Shown here in pieces: positions 17,191-24,463 of a DNA stretch of 64,000 nt (position 1 is its first letter; each line of letters starts with the position of its first letter). Source of the DNA: Meiothermus luteus (GTDB lineage: Bacteria > Deinococcota > Deinococci > Deinococcales > Thermaceae). Below the pieces are notes generated by a model that saw only the letters and a program-made list of their open reading frames with translations, was not told the DNA's origin and did not search any database. The stretch lies in the NCBI RefSeq assembly GCF_003574085.1, contig NZ_QWKZ01000001.1:30984-94983 (forward strand). The letters run 5' to 3'. The position numbers were made by a program, and so were the translations under genes.

Positions 17191-19293
17191 ATGGCGTTGC
17201 TCCAATTTCGCGTGCGGCAGTTTCGCTCGATAGAGGACAGCGGCTGGATCACCTGCGACGACGTGACCACCCTGGTGGGGGTGAACGAGGCGGGCAAGTC
17301 CAATCTGCTGCTGGCGCTGTGGAAGCTCAACCCGGCCAAGGGCGGCGAAATCAACCTGCTGGCTGACCTGCCTCGCCGTCTGTACTCCACCGCACGCAGC
17401 GACCCAGGGGAGATCACCTTCATCGAGGCCGACTTCGAGCTCTCCGAGGAGGCCACCGAGGCGGTGGCCGAAAAATGTTTGATCGCGACCAACCAGCCTC
17501 TGCGGGTCAGGCTGTCGAAAACCTTCGCGGGCGACGTGGACGTCGAGTTCCTGAATGCTACGCCAGCCGATAAGATCATCTCGAAAAATTTCCACAAGGT
17601 GGTGACCGACAATTTGGCCAGGGTACGGGCTGAGTCCGCCGCCACCCCGGAGCTCGAGGAGGCCAAGGCGGCAGTGGAGGAAAGATTCGAGCAGATCCTC
17701 GAGAAGTATCCCACGCCCGAGACCTCCTTCTCGAGGGAGCAGCTGGCCGAGTTTCACACCCTCATGACCTTGAGCCTGCCCAAGCCGTCCGCCTTCCAGG
17801 CTGCGTTGGAGGCGGTGCAGTCTGAGATCAAGCGCCTGGAGCGCTACCTCGTCGCACCCCATCGGGTCCCAGGCGTGAAGGAGGTCGTGCTCAAGGCGAT
17901 CCCCAAGTTCGTGTATTACTCCAACTACGGCAACCTCGACTCCGAGATCTACCTCCCCCACGCCGTGGAGAACATGCAGCGTACCGACCTCACCGGTGTC
18001 GCTGAGGCCAAGGCCCGCACATTGCGGGTGCTTTTCAAGTACGTGGGCCTTGACCCGAAGGAGATCATGGAGATGGGGAAGGAGCCTGTCCAAGTGGTTA
18101 ACCAATACGGTTACGGTCAGGTGGTCCCGCAGGTCAGCGAGGAGCAGATCGCCGAGGCCGCCAGGAAGAAGACTGAGCGGCAGGCCCTGCTCCACTCGGC
18201 CCAGAGCCGACTCTCGCGCGAGTTCCGCGAGTGGTGGAAGCAGGGCGAGTACATCTTCGACTTCCGGGCCGACGGCAACTACTTCCGCATCTTTGCCTCC
18301 GAGCCCTCCCGCCCCGAGCCCATCGAGCTGGAGAACCGCAGCGCCGGGTTGCAGTGGTTCCTGAGCTTCTACCTGGTGTTCCTGGTGGAGAGCGAGGAGG
18401 CCCATGCGGGTGCTATCCTGCTCCTTGACGAGGCTGGGCACTCCCTCCACCCCCTCGCCCAGCGCGACCTAGCTCAGTTCTTCGCCAACCTCTCCAAGAC
18501 CAACCAGGTCATCCACACCACCCAGTCCCCCTTCCTGGTGGACACCAACCATATCGACCGGGTTAGGGTGGTCTACGTGGACGATAACGGATTCACCGTG
18601 GCCTCAGAAAACCTGCGTGTTGCAGAGAGCCCGGGTAGCCACCAACGCTCAGTCTACGCCGTCCACGCCGCGCTCGGTCTCAGCGTCTCCGATACCCTGT
18701 TGCAGGGCTGTCTGCCGGTGATCGTCGAGGGGGTCTCCGACCAGATCTACCTTAACGCCATCAAAAACTGGCTGATCCGGGAGAAGCAGATCGCCCCCCC
18801 GCTGGAAATCGTCTTCGTCCCCTCGGGGGGGACCAAGGGGGTAAAGCCGCTCTCGAGCTTGCTGACCGGCCGCGAAGGGGAGCTGCCGCCGGTGGTGCTC
18901 GACAGCGACGACGCAGGCCGGGCCATGCAGGCCAGCCTCGCCGCCGAGCTGTACAAGCCCAGCCCCGGGCGGCTGATCGCAGTGGGCGACTTCGCCCAGG
19001 TGCAGGACGCCGAGCTGGAGGATCTGATCCCCTTCAGCGTGCTTGAGCCGCTGCTGGACAAGCTGTTCCGCGAAGTCGACGAGGTGTTCGCCGACCACTA
19101 CGATCCAGGCCTTCCACTGGTCGCTCAGGTCCAGGGCTTGGCCGGGCGCAAGGGGATCGCGCTCGACCCCGGCTGGAAGGTCACCCTGGCCAAAGGATTT
19201 AAGAACCGGCTGCTTGCCCGGAACCCACCCTCCATCGACAAGTCCGTGCTCGCCAACTGGAAGAAGCTGTTCTCCCGCATCCTGAAAGGGTAG
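17191..19293 (+). CDS. OLD-family ATP-dependent endonuclease (AAA + TOPRIM)
   Basis: Overcoming-lysogenisation-defect type nuclease, a family known in phage defence. The N-terminal ABC-like ATPase has Walker A GVNEAGKS (30-37). A signature/Walker B region ends LLLDEAGHSLHP (about 410-421), followed by the TTQSPF switch. The C-terminal TOPRIM has IVEGVSD (about 508-514) and LDSDDAGRA (about 569-577), the acidic metal site. The length of 700 aa fits OLD proteins. A TACACT box lies about 10 nt before the ATG. No UvrD-like partner is adjacent; one lies 3.6 kb away on the other strand. Confidence 0.85.
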   Translation: MALLQFRVRQFRSIEDSGWITCDDVTTLVGVNEAGKSNLLLALWKLNPAKGGEINLLADLPRRLYSTARSDPGEITFIEADFELSEEATEAVAEKCLIATNQPLRVRLSKTFAGDVDVEFLNATPADKIISKNFHKVVTDNLARVRAESAATPELEEAKAAVEERFEQILEKYPTPETSFSREQLAEFHTLMTLSLPKPSAFQAALEAVQSEIKRLERYLVAPHRVPGVKEVVLKAIPKFVYYSNYGNLDSEIYLPHAVENMQRTDLTGVAEAKARTLRVLFKYVGLDPKEIMEMGKEPVQVVNQYGYGQVVPQVSEEQIAEAARKKTERQALLHSAQSRLSREFREWWKQGEYIFDFRADGNYFRIFASEPSRPEPIELENRSAGLQWFLSFYLVFLVESEEAHAGAILLLDEAGHSLHPLAQRDLAQFFANLSKTNQVIHTTQSPFLVDTNHIDRVRVVYVDDNGFTVASENLRVAESPGSHQRSVYAVHAALGLSVSDTLLQGCLPVIVEGVSDQIYLNAIKNWLIREKQIAPPLEIVFVPSGGTKGVKPLSSLLTGREGELPPVVLDSDDAGRAMQASLAAELYKPSPGRLIAVGDFAQVQDAELEDLIPFSVLEPLLDKLFREVDEVFADHYDPGLPLVAQVQGLAGRKGIALDPGWKVTLAKGFKNRLLARNPPSIDKSVLANWKKLFSRILKG

Positions 19294-19430
19294 CGTTCGC
19301 GGCTGGGCGGCACCTGACGGGGCACTTCCTGGCCGCCCCATCCACCGCGCCAGGGGATGCTCATGGGCACGCGCAAGGGGTAGGGGAAGGCGGGGTGGGC
19401 GATCTCCTTCACGGTGGCCTCAGCGTAGCA

Positions 19431-19464
19431 CTTCATCTGTGAAAGAAACCTTTCACGGATGAAG
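19431..19464. repeat. Strong hairpin between genes
   Basis: Arms CTTCATCTGTGAAAG and CTTTCACGGATGAAG pair over 15 bp with one mismatch and a 4-nt loop (AAAC). There is no T-run on either side, so it is not a textbook terminator. The remainder of the 250-bp gap after the OLD gene shows nothing I can assign. Confidence 0.6.
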
Positions 19465-19510
19465 GCCGCCGCCCCTCCCCCGGCCTGCGGGGAGGCCCCT
19501 GCGCGGCTTG

Positions 19511-19539
19511 TTGCAATCTACTACTGAGTGGAATAGATT
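19511..19539 (+). promoter_or_regulatory. Sigma-70-like promoter
   Basis: TTGCAA, 17 bp, then TAGATT. An inverted repeat AATCTA (19515-19520) / TAGATT lies over the spacer and -10, a possible operator. It lies just ahead of the small HTH gene. Confidence 0.45.
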
Positions 19540-19578
19540 GATGTAGACATGCAAAGCGCACGCCGTGAAAGAGGTTCG

Positions 19579-19848
19579 ATGAGCCAATCCAGAGCCAGCC
19601 GCCAGGGGCAGCGCAATCTGCCCTGGCACGACCACAGCTGGCTGCGGCGCGAGCTGCGGCGGCTGGGCACGGTGAAGGCGGTGGCCCGGCTCCACGACGT
19701 GCCCGAGAGCACGCTGTACAACTACATGTCCCGGCACGGGATCCGGGCCCCCCACCGACCCGCCGAGTTTGGCCGACCGCTGCGCAATCCGGCTTGTCCC
19801 AGCCGCGTCACGCTGTGGCGGCGAAGGAAGCGCACCGGGAAACCCTAG
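19579..19848 (+). CDS. Small helix-turn-helix protein
   Basis: 89-residue basic protein. The segment GTVKAVARLHDVPESTLYNYMSR (in two parts: VKAVARLHDV and PESTLYNYMSR, about 32-54) is a good helix-turn-helix resembling Psq/HTH-type or transposase DNA-binding domains. I chose the second ATG because GAGG precedes it and it leaves a leader after the promoter; the first ATG, 30 nt upstream, would be nearly leaderless. It could be a plasmid regulator or the DNA-binding part of a lost transposase. Confidence 0.5.
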   Translation: MSQSRASRQGQRNLPWHDHSWLRRELRRLGTVKAVARLHDVPESTLYNYMSRHGIRAPHRPAEFGRPLRNPACPSRVTLWRRRKRTGKP

Positions 19849-20264
19849 GCCTCCACCCCCGGCTTCGGCTGCAAGCAGGCCAGGACTTCGGCGGCGAGGA
19901 GGTTCTCGCCGTTTTGCAAAACCGCCAGCAACAAATCCGCTACCGGCTCGACCTCTTCCCGGGGGGCTCCTTGGGCCAGCAGCCGGTCTCCCTCCCGGCG
20001 CAACCGCACCCCCCGGTAGGGCCAGCGCACCGCCGCCGCTACGATGGTCTCGCTGACCTGAAAATCCCCCCAGGGGGGCTCGGCCTCCCCCAGGTAGTCC
20101 AGGTGCGCGAGCCACACCCGGGCCTCCCCCGGGCTTTTCTCCAGCATCCGCGCGATCTCTTCCAGGTCGCGCTGGAGTTCTCCCATGTCCTTTGCCCTAC
20201 GTGCTCCCCGGCGGGTGACGAAGACCCGCCGGGCCCGAAGCTCCGCGTGGATGGTCGTTTCCAT
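19845..20264 (-). CDS. Hypothetical protein downstream of the actin-like remnant
   Basis: 139-residue charged protein with an Arg-rich N-terminus and an acidic C-terminus, preceded by GAGGAGAG 5 nt before the ATG. It is the last gene of a minus-strand run with the Csx16-like gene and the ParM-like remnant, and could once have been a partner of the actin-like protein. Family not recognised. Confidence 0.5.
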   Translation of the reverse strand: METTIHAELRARRVFVTRRGARRAKDMGELQRDLEEIARMLEKSPGEARVWLAHLDYLGEAEPPWGDFQVSETIVAAAVRWPYRGVRLRREGDRLLAQGAPREEVEPVADLLLAVLQNGENLLAAEVLACLQPKPGVEA

Positions 20265-20313
20265 CGCTCTCTCCTCGCTGTGCAGGCGGGGCGCCCCACC
20301 CTCTGTGCAATCC

Positions 20314-20575
20314 TCAAGCGGCCCCCACCAGGGCCATCCCCCCGCTCACCCGGTGCCCCAGCCGCCGCAGGGCCCGGAAGCTCTCCGAGTCCATGCGCCC
20401 CTTGAGGGGCCGCCGGGTGAGCCCCTCCACCACCGCCAGGGCGATGGGGTAGGCCGCCAGCAGCCGCCCCCACCACCTCCACCACCCGGGCCGGTTGGCC
20501 CGGCGTGACGATGGCCAGGTAGCTTTTGTACAGCCCCAGATCCACCCCGAGGGTATGCGTGTGGCCGTGGTTCAT
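20314..20575 (-). pseudogene. Actin-like (ParM/StbA-type) gene remnant, internally deleted
   Basis: The start reads HTLGVDLGLYKSYLAIV, the phosphate-1 motif of an actin-fold ATPase. After about 37 codons the sense reading switches to another frame, which reads RLLAAYPIALAVVEGL, RPLKGRMDSESFRALRRLG, HRVSGGMALVGAA and stops. Together about 85 codons of a protein that is normally above 300 residues remain, so a large internal deletion with frameshift is inferred. The ATG directly abuts the stop of the Csx16-like gene, indicating a former operon. Confidence 0.5.
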
Positions 20576-21364
20576 CTACCGCCCCCGCTCGAGTTCGTAC
20601 CCCTCTACCGCCTGGGAGCGCCCGTAGTCCCGTTCCGGGCCGCCCTTTTCCATGAAGCGCTGCACCTCTTCGCGGCTCACCCCAGCCTGCTCGGCCACCC
20701 GATCCAAAGCCCGCTCGAGCTGCTGCTCGGAGAAGACCCGGAAGGTCTCCACGCTGGGCTGACGTTCCATCATCATCTCGTAGTTGAGGCGCACCTTGGC
20801 AGCGCGCTCCTCCTCGGTCAGGTTGAACTGCACGCTCTGCACCCGCTCGGCCTCCGCGGCCAGGTAGAGCGGTACGGTACCGATGACTTCTTTGCCGCGC
20901 ACGTCCTCGATGCGGGCCTGCTCCACCACCACCGCGTCCTGCGGTGCGTAACCGGCGTCCTTGAGATAGCGGGCGGTGTCCGGCTGGTTGGTCACCACCA
21001 CCGGTTCGCCCTCACCCTTGCTGAAGTAACGCTCCGGCAGCGCCACCCCTAGGTCGCGCTCGATGCGTTCCATGCGGGCCTGGAAGTCCTCCTCCCGGTA
21101 TACCCGGTAGACCTCCGTGCTGATCACCCGCTCACGCACCTCCTCCAGTGAGAGTTCGCGGCCAAAGTCCTCGCGGGAGAGGCGCAGGTTGACCGTGGTG
21201 ACCGAGTTCGCTTCGGCGGCCAGATGGGGGGGGAGTACCCCCACCACGTCCCGCCCCTGAATCTCCTCGACGGAATGCACGTGCTTTTTTACCTCGTCCA
21301 CCGCATATCCCTGCTCGCGCAGGTATTCCACCAGTCCTTGATGCTGAGTTACCACGGTAGCCAT
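20576..21364 (-). CDS. Tandem Csx16-like protein (two copies of a ~110-aa unit)
   Basis: 262-residue protein made of two related units. Unit 1 (about 2-105) has VVTQHQGLVEYLREQGY, VVGVLPPHLAAEA and VYRVYREEDFQARMERI. Unit 2 (about 121-222) has VVVTNQPDTARYLKDAGY, VIGTVPLYLAAEA and TFRVFSEQQLERALDRV. The pattern VxTxxxxxxxYL, then (I/V)GxxPxxLAAEA, is that of CRISPR-associated Csx16 (VVA1548-type) proteins, which are normally single units near type III CRISPR loci. No cas gene or array is in the window. The start follows a relic IS605 end and its ribosome-binding site is weak. Function as a cyclic-oligoadenylate-related or counter-defence protein is inference. Confidence 0.55.
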   Translation of the reverse strand: MATVVTQHQGLVEYLREQGYAVDEVKKHVHSVEEIQGRDVVGVLPPHLAAEANSVTTVNLRLSREDFGRELSLEEVRERVISTEVYRVYREEDFQARMERIERDLGVALPERYFSKGEGEPVVVTNQPDTARYLKDAGYAPQDAVVVEQARIEDVRGKEVIGTVPLYLAAEAERVQSVQFNLTEEERAAKVRLNYEMMMERQPSVETFRVFSEQQLERALDRVAEQAGVSREEVQRFMEKGGPERDYGRSQAVEGYELERGR

Positions 21365-21370
21365 AGTTAT

Positions 21371-21540
21371 TTGACGCTCCCACGAATAAAGCCGGTGGGA
21401 TTCTTGGTTCAACGAGGACTGCCCACAGTGCGTAGGTTTTACACCCTCTCCCCAAGCGTGACTTCCCGTGTGCCCCACGGTAGTTTGGACGTTGATGCAC
21501 GGCTTGGTTTTCGCCGCACACGTCCGAGGTCTACGCTACA
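21371..21540 (-). mobile_element. Right end / omega-RNA-like relic of an IS200/IS605 tnpB element
   Basis: Read on the minus strand the segment ends ...GAACCAAGAATCCCAC, a CCCAC/GTGGG hairpin with a GGCTTTA loop, GGGAGCGTCAA. This is the classic 3' terminus of IS605-type elements, from which TnpB omega-RNA is made. Upstream, the frame ending WGTREVTLGERV and the adjacent GEGVKPTHC phrase resemble the C-terminal tail region of TnpB genes. No tnpB or tnpA body remains. I call only the end structure and overlapping coding relic. Confidence 0.55.
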
Positions 21541-21582
21541 GGTTTTACCCGCCCAGCGCTTCGTGGACGGAACCCCATACCC

Positions 21583-21744
21583 CCGCCCCGCCAAGGCGGG
21601 GCGGCAAGAACCCCGGAAACTTTTGTTTCCAGGCGCAATTTTAGCACATCTGCCGCTCACCATGCTATGTGCCCCTGTGGGGCACCTAGGAGAGTCCTCG
21701 CCTCGCCACGGCGAGGCGACCATCCCCGAAGGGGATGGGTTTTA
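21583..21744. repeat. Cluster of five perfect hairpins ending in a terminator
   Basis: Within 160 bp: CCGCCCCGCC/GGCGGGGCGG (21583-21604), GGAAAC/GTTTCC with a TTTT loop (21615-21630), GTGCCCC/GGGGCAC (about 21670-21686), CGCCTCGCC/GGCGAGGCG (about 21699-21718) and CCATCCCC/GGGGATGG (about 21720-21738). GTTTTAT follows the last one, so it is a good plus-strand intrinsic terminator. No coding frame explains the series. It may be a structured RNA or stacked remnants of insertion-sequence ends. Confidence 0.7.
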
Positions 21745-21769
21745 TAGCTCCCCCACGCCCCTCTTTTCC

Positions 21770-21894
21770 ATAAGGGAGATGGTGCGAAATCTTGCCCCCG
21801 TTTGTCACCTTTGGTTATTCAGTGTAGGGCAAGAAGCGACCGGAAACCCCTATAACTTCCTCGGAAAAGGAAGGGTTTGTTGGGAATGTTGGGA
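21770..21894 (+). repeat. 125-bp repeat, copy B
   Basis: Partner of 14500-14624, gap-free with 9 mismatches. It carries the same inverted repeat TCTTGCCC (21790-21797) / GGGCAAGA (21827-21834) and the same end in two GTTGGGA boxes. Here no long frame follows. Confidence 0.9.
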
Positions 21895-21977
21895 ATTAAG
21901 TTCAGCAAAAAATAAGAATTCCCAACAGGTTTATTGCGTCCTGGACAGCGCTGTTGGGACTGTTGGGACTGTTGGGA
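21879..21977 (+). repeat. GTTGGGA iteron-like cluster 1
   Basis: GTTGGGA boxes occur at 21879, 21888, 21953, 21962 and 21971, and one inverted box TCCCAAC at 21920. Neighbouring boxes have an exact 9-bp period (TGTTGGGAC). The segment between is A-rich. The remaining intergenic DNA to the next start holds a promoter only. Confidence 0.8.
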
Positions 21978-22042
21978 GTTTTAGCAATAGGCCCCTTGTG
22001 AGTTTCGGAAAGGCGTGAAAACGATAACGTGTTCCTCTTGCC

Positions 22043-22057
22043 ATGTAATATGTTGCT
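22043..22057 (+). promoter_or_regulatory. Leaderless promoter with GTAATAT motif
   Basis: TAATAT (22046-22051) ends 6 nt before the ATG, and there is no ribosome-binding site. GTAATATGTTGCTATG here matches the segment before the Cro-like gene (GTAATATGTTACCATG) at 14 of 16 positions. Confidence 0.5.
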
Positions 22058-22876
22058 ATGCGTTGGAACACAGTTCTGCTCTCCCTAATCGCGGCGCTGG
22101 CCCTGCCGGTGGTTGGACTTGTTACGGGCCGGGTGGTGGGGGATTTCTTCCTCCGTGGAGATTTGATCGGTGTGGTGGGTGCTGGCTTCGGAGTTCTGGT
22201 GTACGCCCTGGCCCTGGCCTCCTCGTACTCGCACCTGCGCCACTACTACCAGGGCTATGAGGCCCGGGGGGTGCGGGCCTCGTGGGCGCTGGCCCTTGCG
22301 GTAGAGGTTGCGACCTTTTATATGAGCTTTGCCAATGTGGTCATTCACTCCCCCTGGGCTTTTTGGGGCAGCTTGATCGGGGCCTTCGTAGTCTTCTGGG
22401 GCAACTTCTCCAGCATGTATGAGGCCCGGACTGGGCGGCTTAGTGGAGAAACCACCGCACAGCCTGTTCGTGCGGAAGCAGCCCTGCACGGCGCATTCCC
22501 CGAGCAAACGCTGGCGTTTGTTTCCGCCGAGGCTGTGGAGACCCGGATTAGCCAGGTGAGGCAGGAAGTTCGGGCGGTGTCGAAACAGAGCTCTGGTGAG
22601 CCCTTACCGAGACAGACCGTTTACGAGGAACACCCTGAGGTCAGGCCGGTGACCTTACCCACCCAGGAAGGGCACGAGGCTACCTCAGGGCAGGATTTCC
22701 CCCTATCCGCGGTTGACCAGGAGGTGCTGCGCCTGGCGGCAGCAGGGCCGGTGGGCCCTTCGAGCGTCAGCCGGGCGCTTGGAATCGCCAAGAGTTCCGC
22801 CAGCGACAGGCTCCGGCGGCTGGAGCGGCTGGGGTTGCTGGTGAAGCAGGGCTCGAGTTATTTAGCCACCAAATAG
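22058..22876 (+). CDS. Membrane protein with C-terminal winged-helix domain
   Basis: 272 residues. The N-terminal half has four likely transmembrane helices (about 7-27, 38-56, 70-92, 100-118). A polar linker rich in Glu/Gln/Pro (about 125-215) leads to a C-terminal winged helix (LSAVDQEVLRLAAAGPVG, PSSVSRALGIAKSSASDRL, RRLERLGLLVK) of the MarR/Lrp-like type. This looks like a membrane-tethered transcription regulator or signal sensor. It shares a promoter motif with the CI/Cro-like region. The 3' end overlaps the convergent helicase gene by 15 bp. Confidence 0.65.
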   Translation: MRWNTVLLSLIAALALPVVGLVTGRVVGDFFLRGDLIGVVGAGFGVLVYALALASSYSHLRHYYQGYEARGVRASWALALAVEVATFYMSFANVVIHSPWAFWGSLIGAFVVFWGNFSSMYEARTGRLSGETTAQPVRAEAALHGAFPEQTLAFVSAEAVETRISQVRQEVRAVSKQSSGEPLPRQTVYEEHPEVRPVTLPTQEGHEATSGQDFPLSAVDQEVLRLAAAGPVGPSSVSRALGIAKSSASDRLRRLERLGLLVKQGSSYLATK

Positions 22877-24445
22877 CCTCTTCCAGAATCGACCCAAAAG
22901 ACCTGGGGTACGTGGATCGGTCTTGCGCGCTTGCGCCTCAATCTCTGGTGTACAGAGCTGACGCTTGCCAGCTTTGAGCTCCCTGGCGAGATCTTTTTGT
23001 CGTTCAAGGGCCTCTGCGAAGGCCCCCTTGACCAGGGTATCGCGGGCGCGTGTGAAGGCCACATAGGTCAGGTTGGCCTCCTCTGGGTACAGCTTCACAC
23101 ACCGATGTGTGGGGTTCTCCTGGGCTAAGGTCACCCCCGTGAAGTCTTCTGCCAGAGTCACCCGATCCCACTCGCGGCCCTTGGAGCGGTGAGCGGTGGA
23201 GACCACCACCTCAGCATGTTCCTCGTCCACCAAACTGTTGCGCAAGGTACGGCACACCTTGGGAATGCTGTCTTTGTACTCCTCGACAAGGCGCTCGTAG
23301 GGCCGGTACTGTGCGGCAATGGTGGGAAAGCGCTCAATGAGGTGCTTCAGTTGTTTCCAGCTGCTAAAGAGCGAGAACTCAGGGTGGCGGGGTTTCTGCC
23401 CCTGGTAAAGGCGGTAGGCGGCTTCCAGGGCATCGGTGAGCTCCTCAATCTTGTTCACCAGAGCTACTTTTTTGCCCTGCTCCAGCAGCGCCAGCACCTC
23501 CCGGAGCGCCCCGGCGTTGGTGCGGCTGAGGATGGCAGTAGATCCGTCCTGTTTCGGCTTGGGGTTGCCGCGCACCTGGCGCTCCTCCCCTTTGAAGAGG
23601 CGGAGCAGTTCGCTGGCCTCATCTGCAATGTGTTCCTTGAAGCGAAAAGACTGGGAGAGGAGGAGCTCCTGCCCGTCGAGGCGTTCCATGGCGTTCACCG
23701 CACCGCGCCAGGCGTAGATCTGCTGGTGGGGGTCACCTACGAAGATGCGCTGTGCGGCCTGGGGCAGCAGGATGCCAAGCATCGCGGGGTTGGCATCCTG
23801 GGCCTCATCGAAGAGGATCACGTCGTAGGGGAGCTGGGGGCGGGTGAGCTGGTAGAGCTTGAGGTAGACATCGTGGCTGACCGGATAGCTGGCCTCTGTG
23901 TCTGATAAAAGCTCCCACGCCCGCTGGGCCAGGGGCACCAGGCAGGCCGCAAAGTCATCAAATCTCTTGCCTGCTGCCTCGATCTCCAGGCGTAGGATGT
24001 CAGGGATGTGTTCCGCTTTGACAGTTTCAGCCTCCGACTGGGTAAAGCGGTTCACGGTCTCAAGCACCGGGAACAGGGCCTCTTCCCGGTCGCGGAAGCC
24101 CCACTCCCGAAGGTCATCGAGGCCGGGCATGTCCTCAGCCAGCAGGCGGCGGGCCTGGAAGAGACTTCCCCTCAAGCGATTCTTCTCATCAAACGGCTTG
24201 CCCGTCTTCTGGTAGGCTAGGGCGTGGTTGGTCATCGCGTCGGCCAGGTCGCCGAACTTCTCCTTAGCCTCTTCTGCCAGAGCCTTGCTAAACGTCAGGT
24301 AGAGGATGCGCTTGCCTGCCAGCGCTTTGGCGACTTCTACCAGGGTGAAAGTCTTGCCCGCCCCGGCGAAGGCCACCACCTTGAGATGATTACCAGTCTT
24401 TGCGGCTTCCACGACCGCTTTTTGTTCATCCGTTAGCGTTGCCAT
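22862..24445 (-). CDS. UvrD/Rep-like superfamily 1 DNA helicase
   Basis: 527-residue 3'-5' helicase. Walker A is GAGKT (28-32), motif II is DEAQD in VILFDEAQDANPAM, motif III LLSQSFRF, motif V VVSTAHRSKGREWD and motif VI YVAFTRARDTLV. It is shorter than UvrD/PcrA and resembles small Fbh1/GajB-like helicases that lack large 1B/2B insertions. No nuclease domain is seen. It is divergent from the secreted nuclease gene with only 18 bp between the starts, so both are probably leaderless or nearly so. Confidence 0.85.
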   Translation of the reverse strand: MATLTDEQKAVVEAAKTGNHLKVVAFAGAGKTFTLVEVAKALAGKRILYLTFSKALAEEAKEKFGDLADAMTNHALAYQKTGKPFDEKNRLRGSLFQARRLLAEDMPGLDDLREWGFRDREEALFPVLETVNRFTQSEAETVKAEHIPDILRLEIEAAGKRFDDFAACLVPLAQRAWELLSDTEASYPVSHDVYLKLYQLTRPQLPYDVILFDEAQDANPAMLGILLPQAAQRIFVGDPHQQIYAWRGAVNAMERLDGQELLLSQSFRFKEHIADEASELLRLFKGEERQVRGNPKPKQDGSTAILSRTNAGALREVLALLEQGKKVALVNKIEELTDALEAAYRLYQGQKPRHPEFSLFSSWKQLKHLIERFPTIAAQYRPYERLVEEYKDSIPKVCRTLRNSLVDEEHAEVVVSTAHRSKGREWDRVTLAEDFTGVTLAQENPTHRCVKLYPEEANLTYVAFTRARDTLVKGAFAEALERQKDLARELKAGKRQLCTPEIEAQARKTDPRTPGLLGRFWKRLFGG

Positions 24446-24463
24446 TGATTAGGATTATCTATC

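Noticed and set aside
19125..19436. Minus-strand frame beginning MKCYAEATVKEIAHPAF
   Set aside because: The first ~30 codons look natural, but the frame continues antisense into the OLD gene and no family was recognised. It may be a fragment of a lost gene.
19500..19550. Partial match of GTTGCAATC... to a CRISPR repeat start
   Set aside because: Single copy only; it is explained as a TTGCAA..TAGATT promoter with an inverted repeat.
21371..21744. Possible CRISPR leader or repeats near the Csx16-like gene
   Set aside because: The hairpins differ in sequence and spacing and do not form direct repeats; IS605 end and structured RNA explain it better.
17191..24445. Annotation of OLD plus UvrD as a Gabija system
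   Set aside because: The genes are not adjacent, are on opposite strands and are separated by unrelated genes; kept only as a question among the findings.
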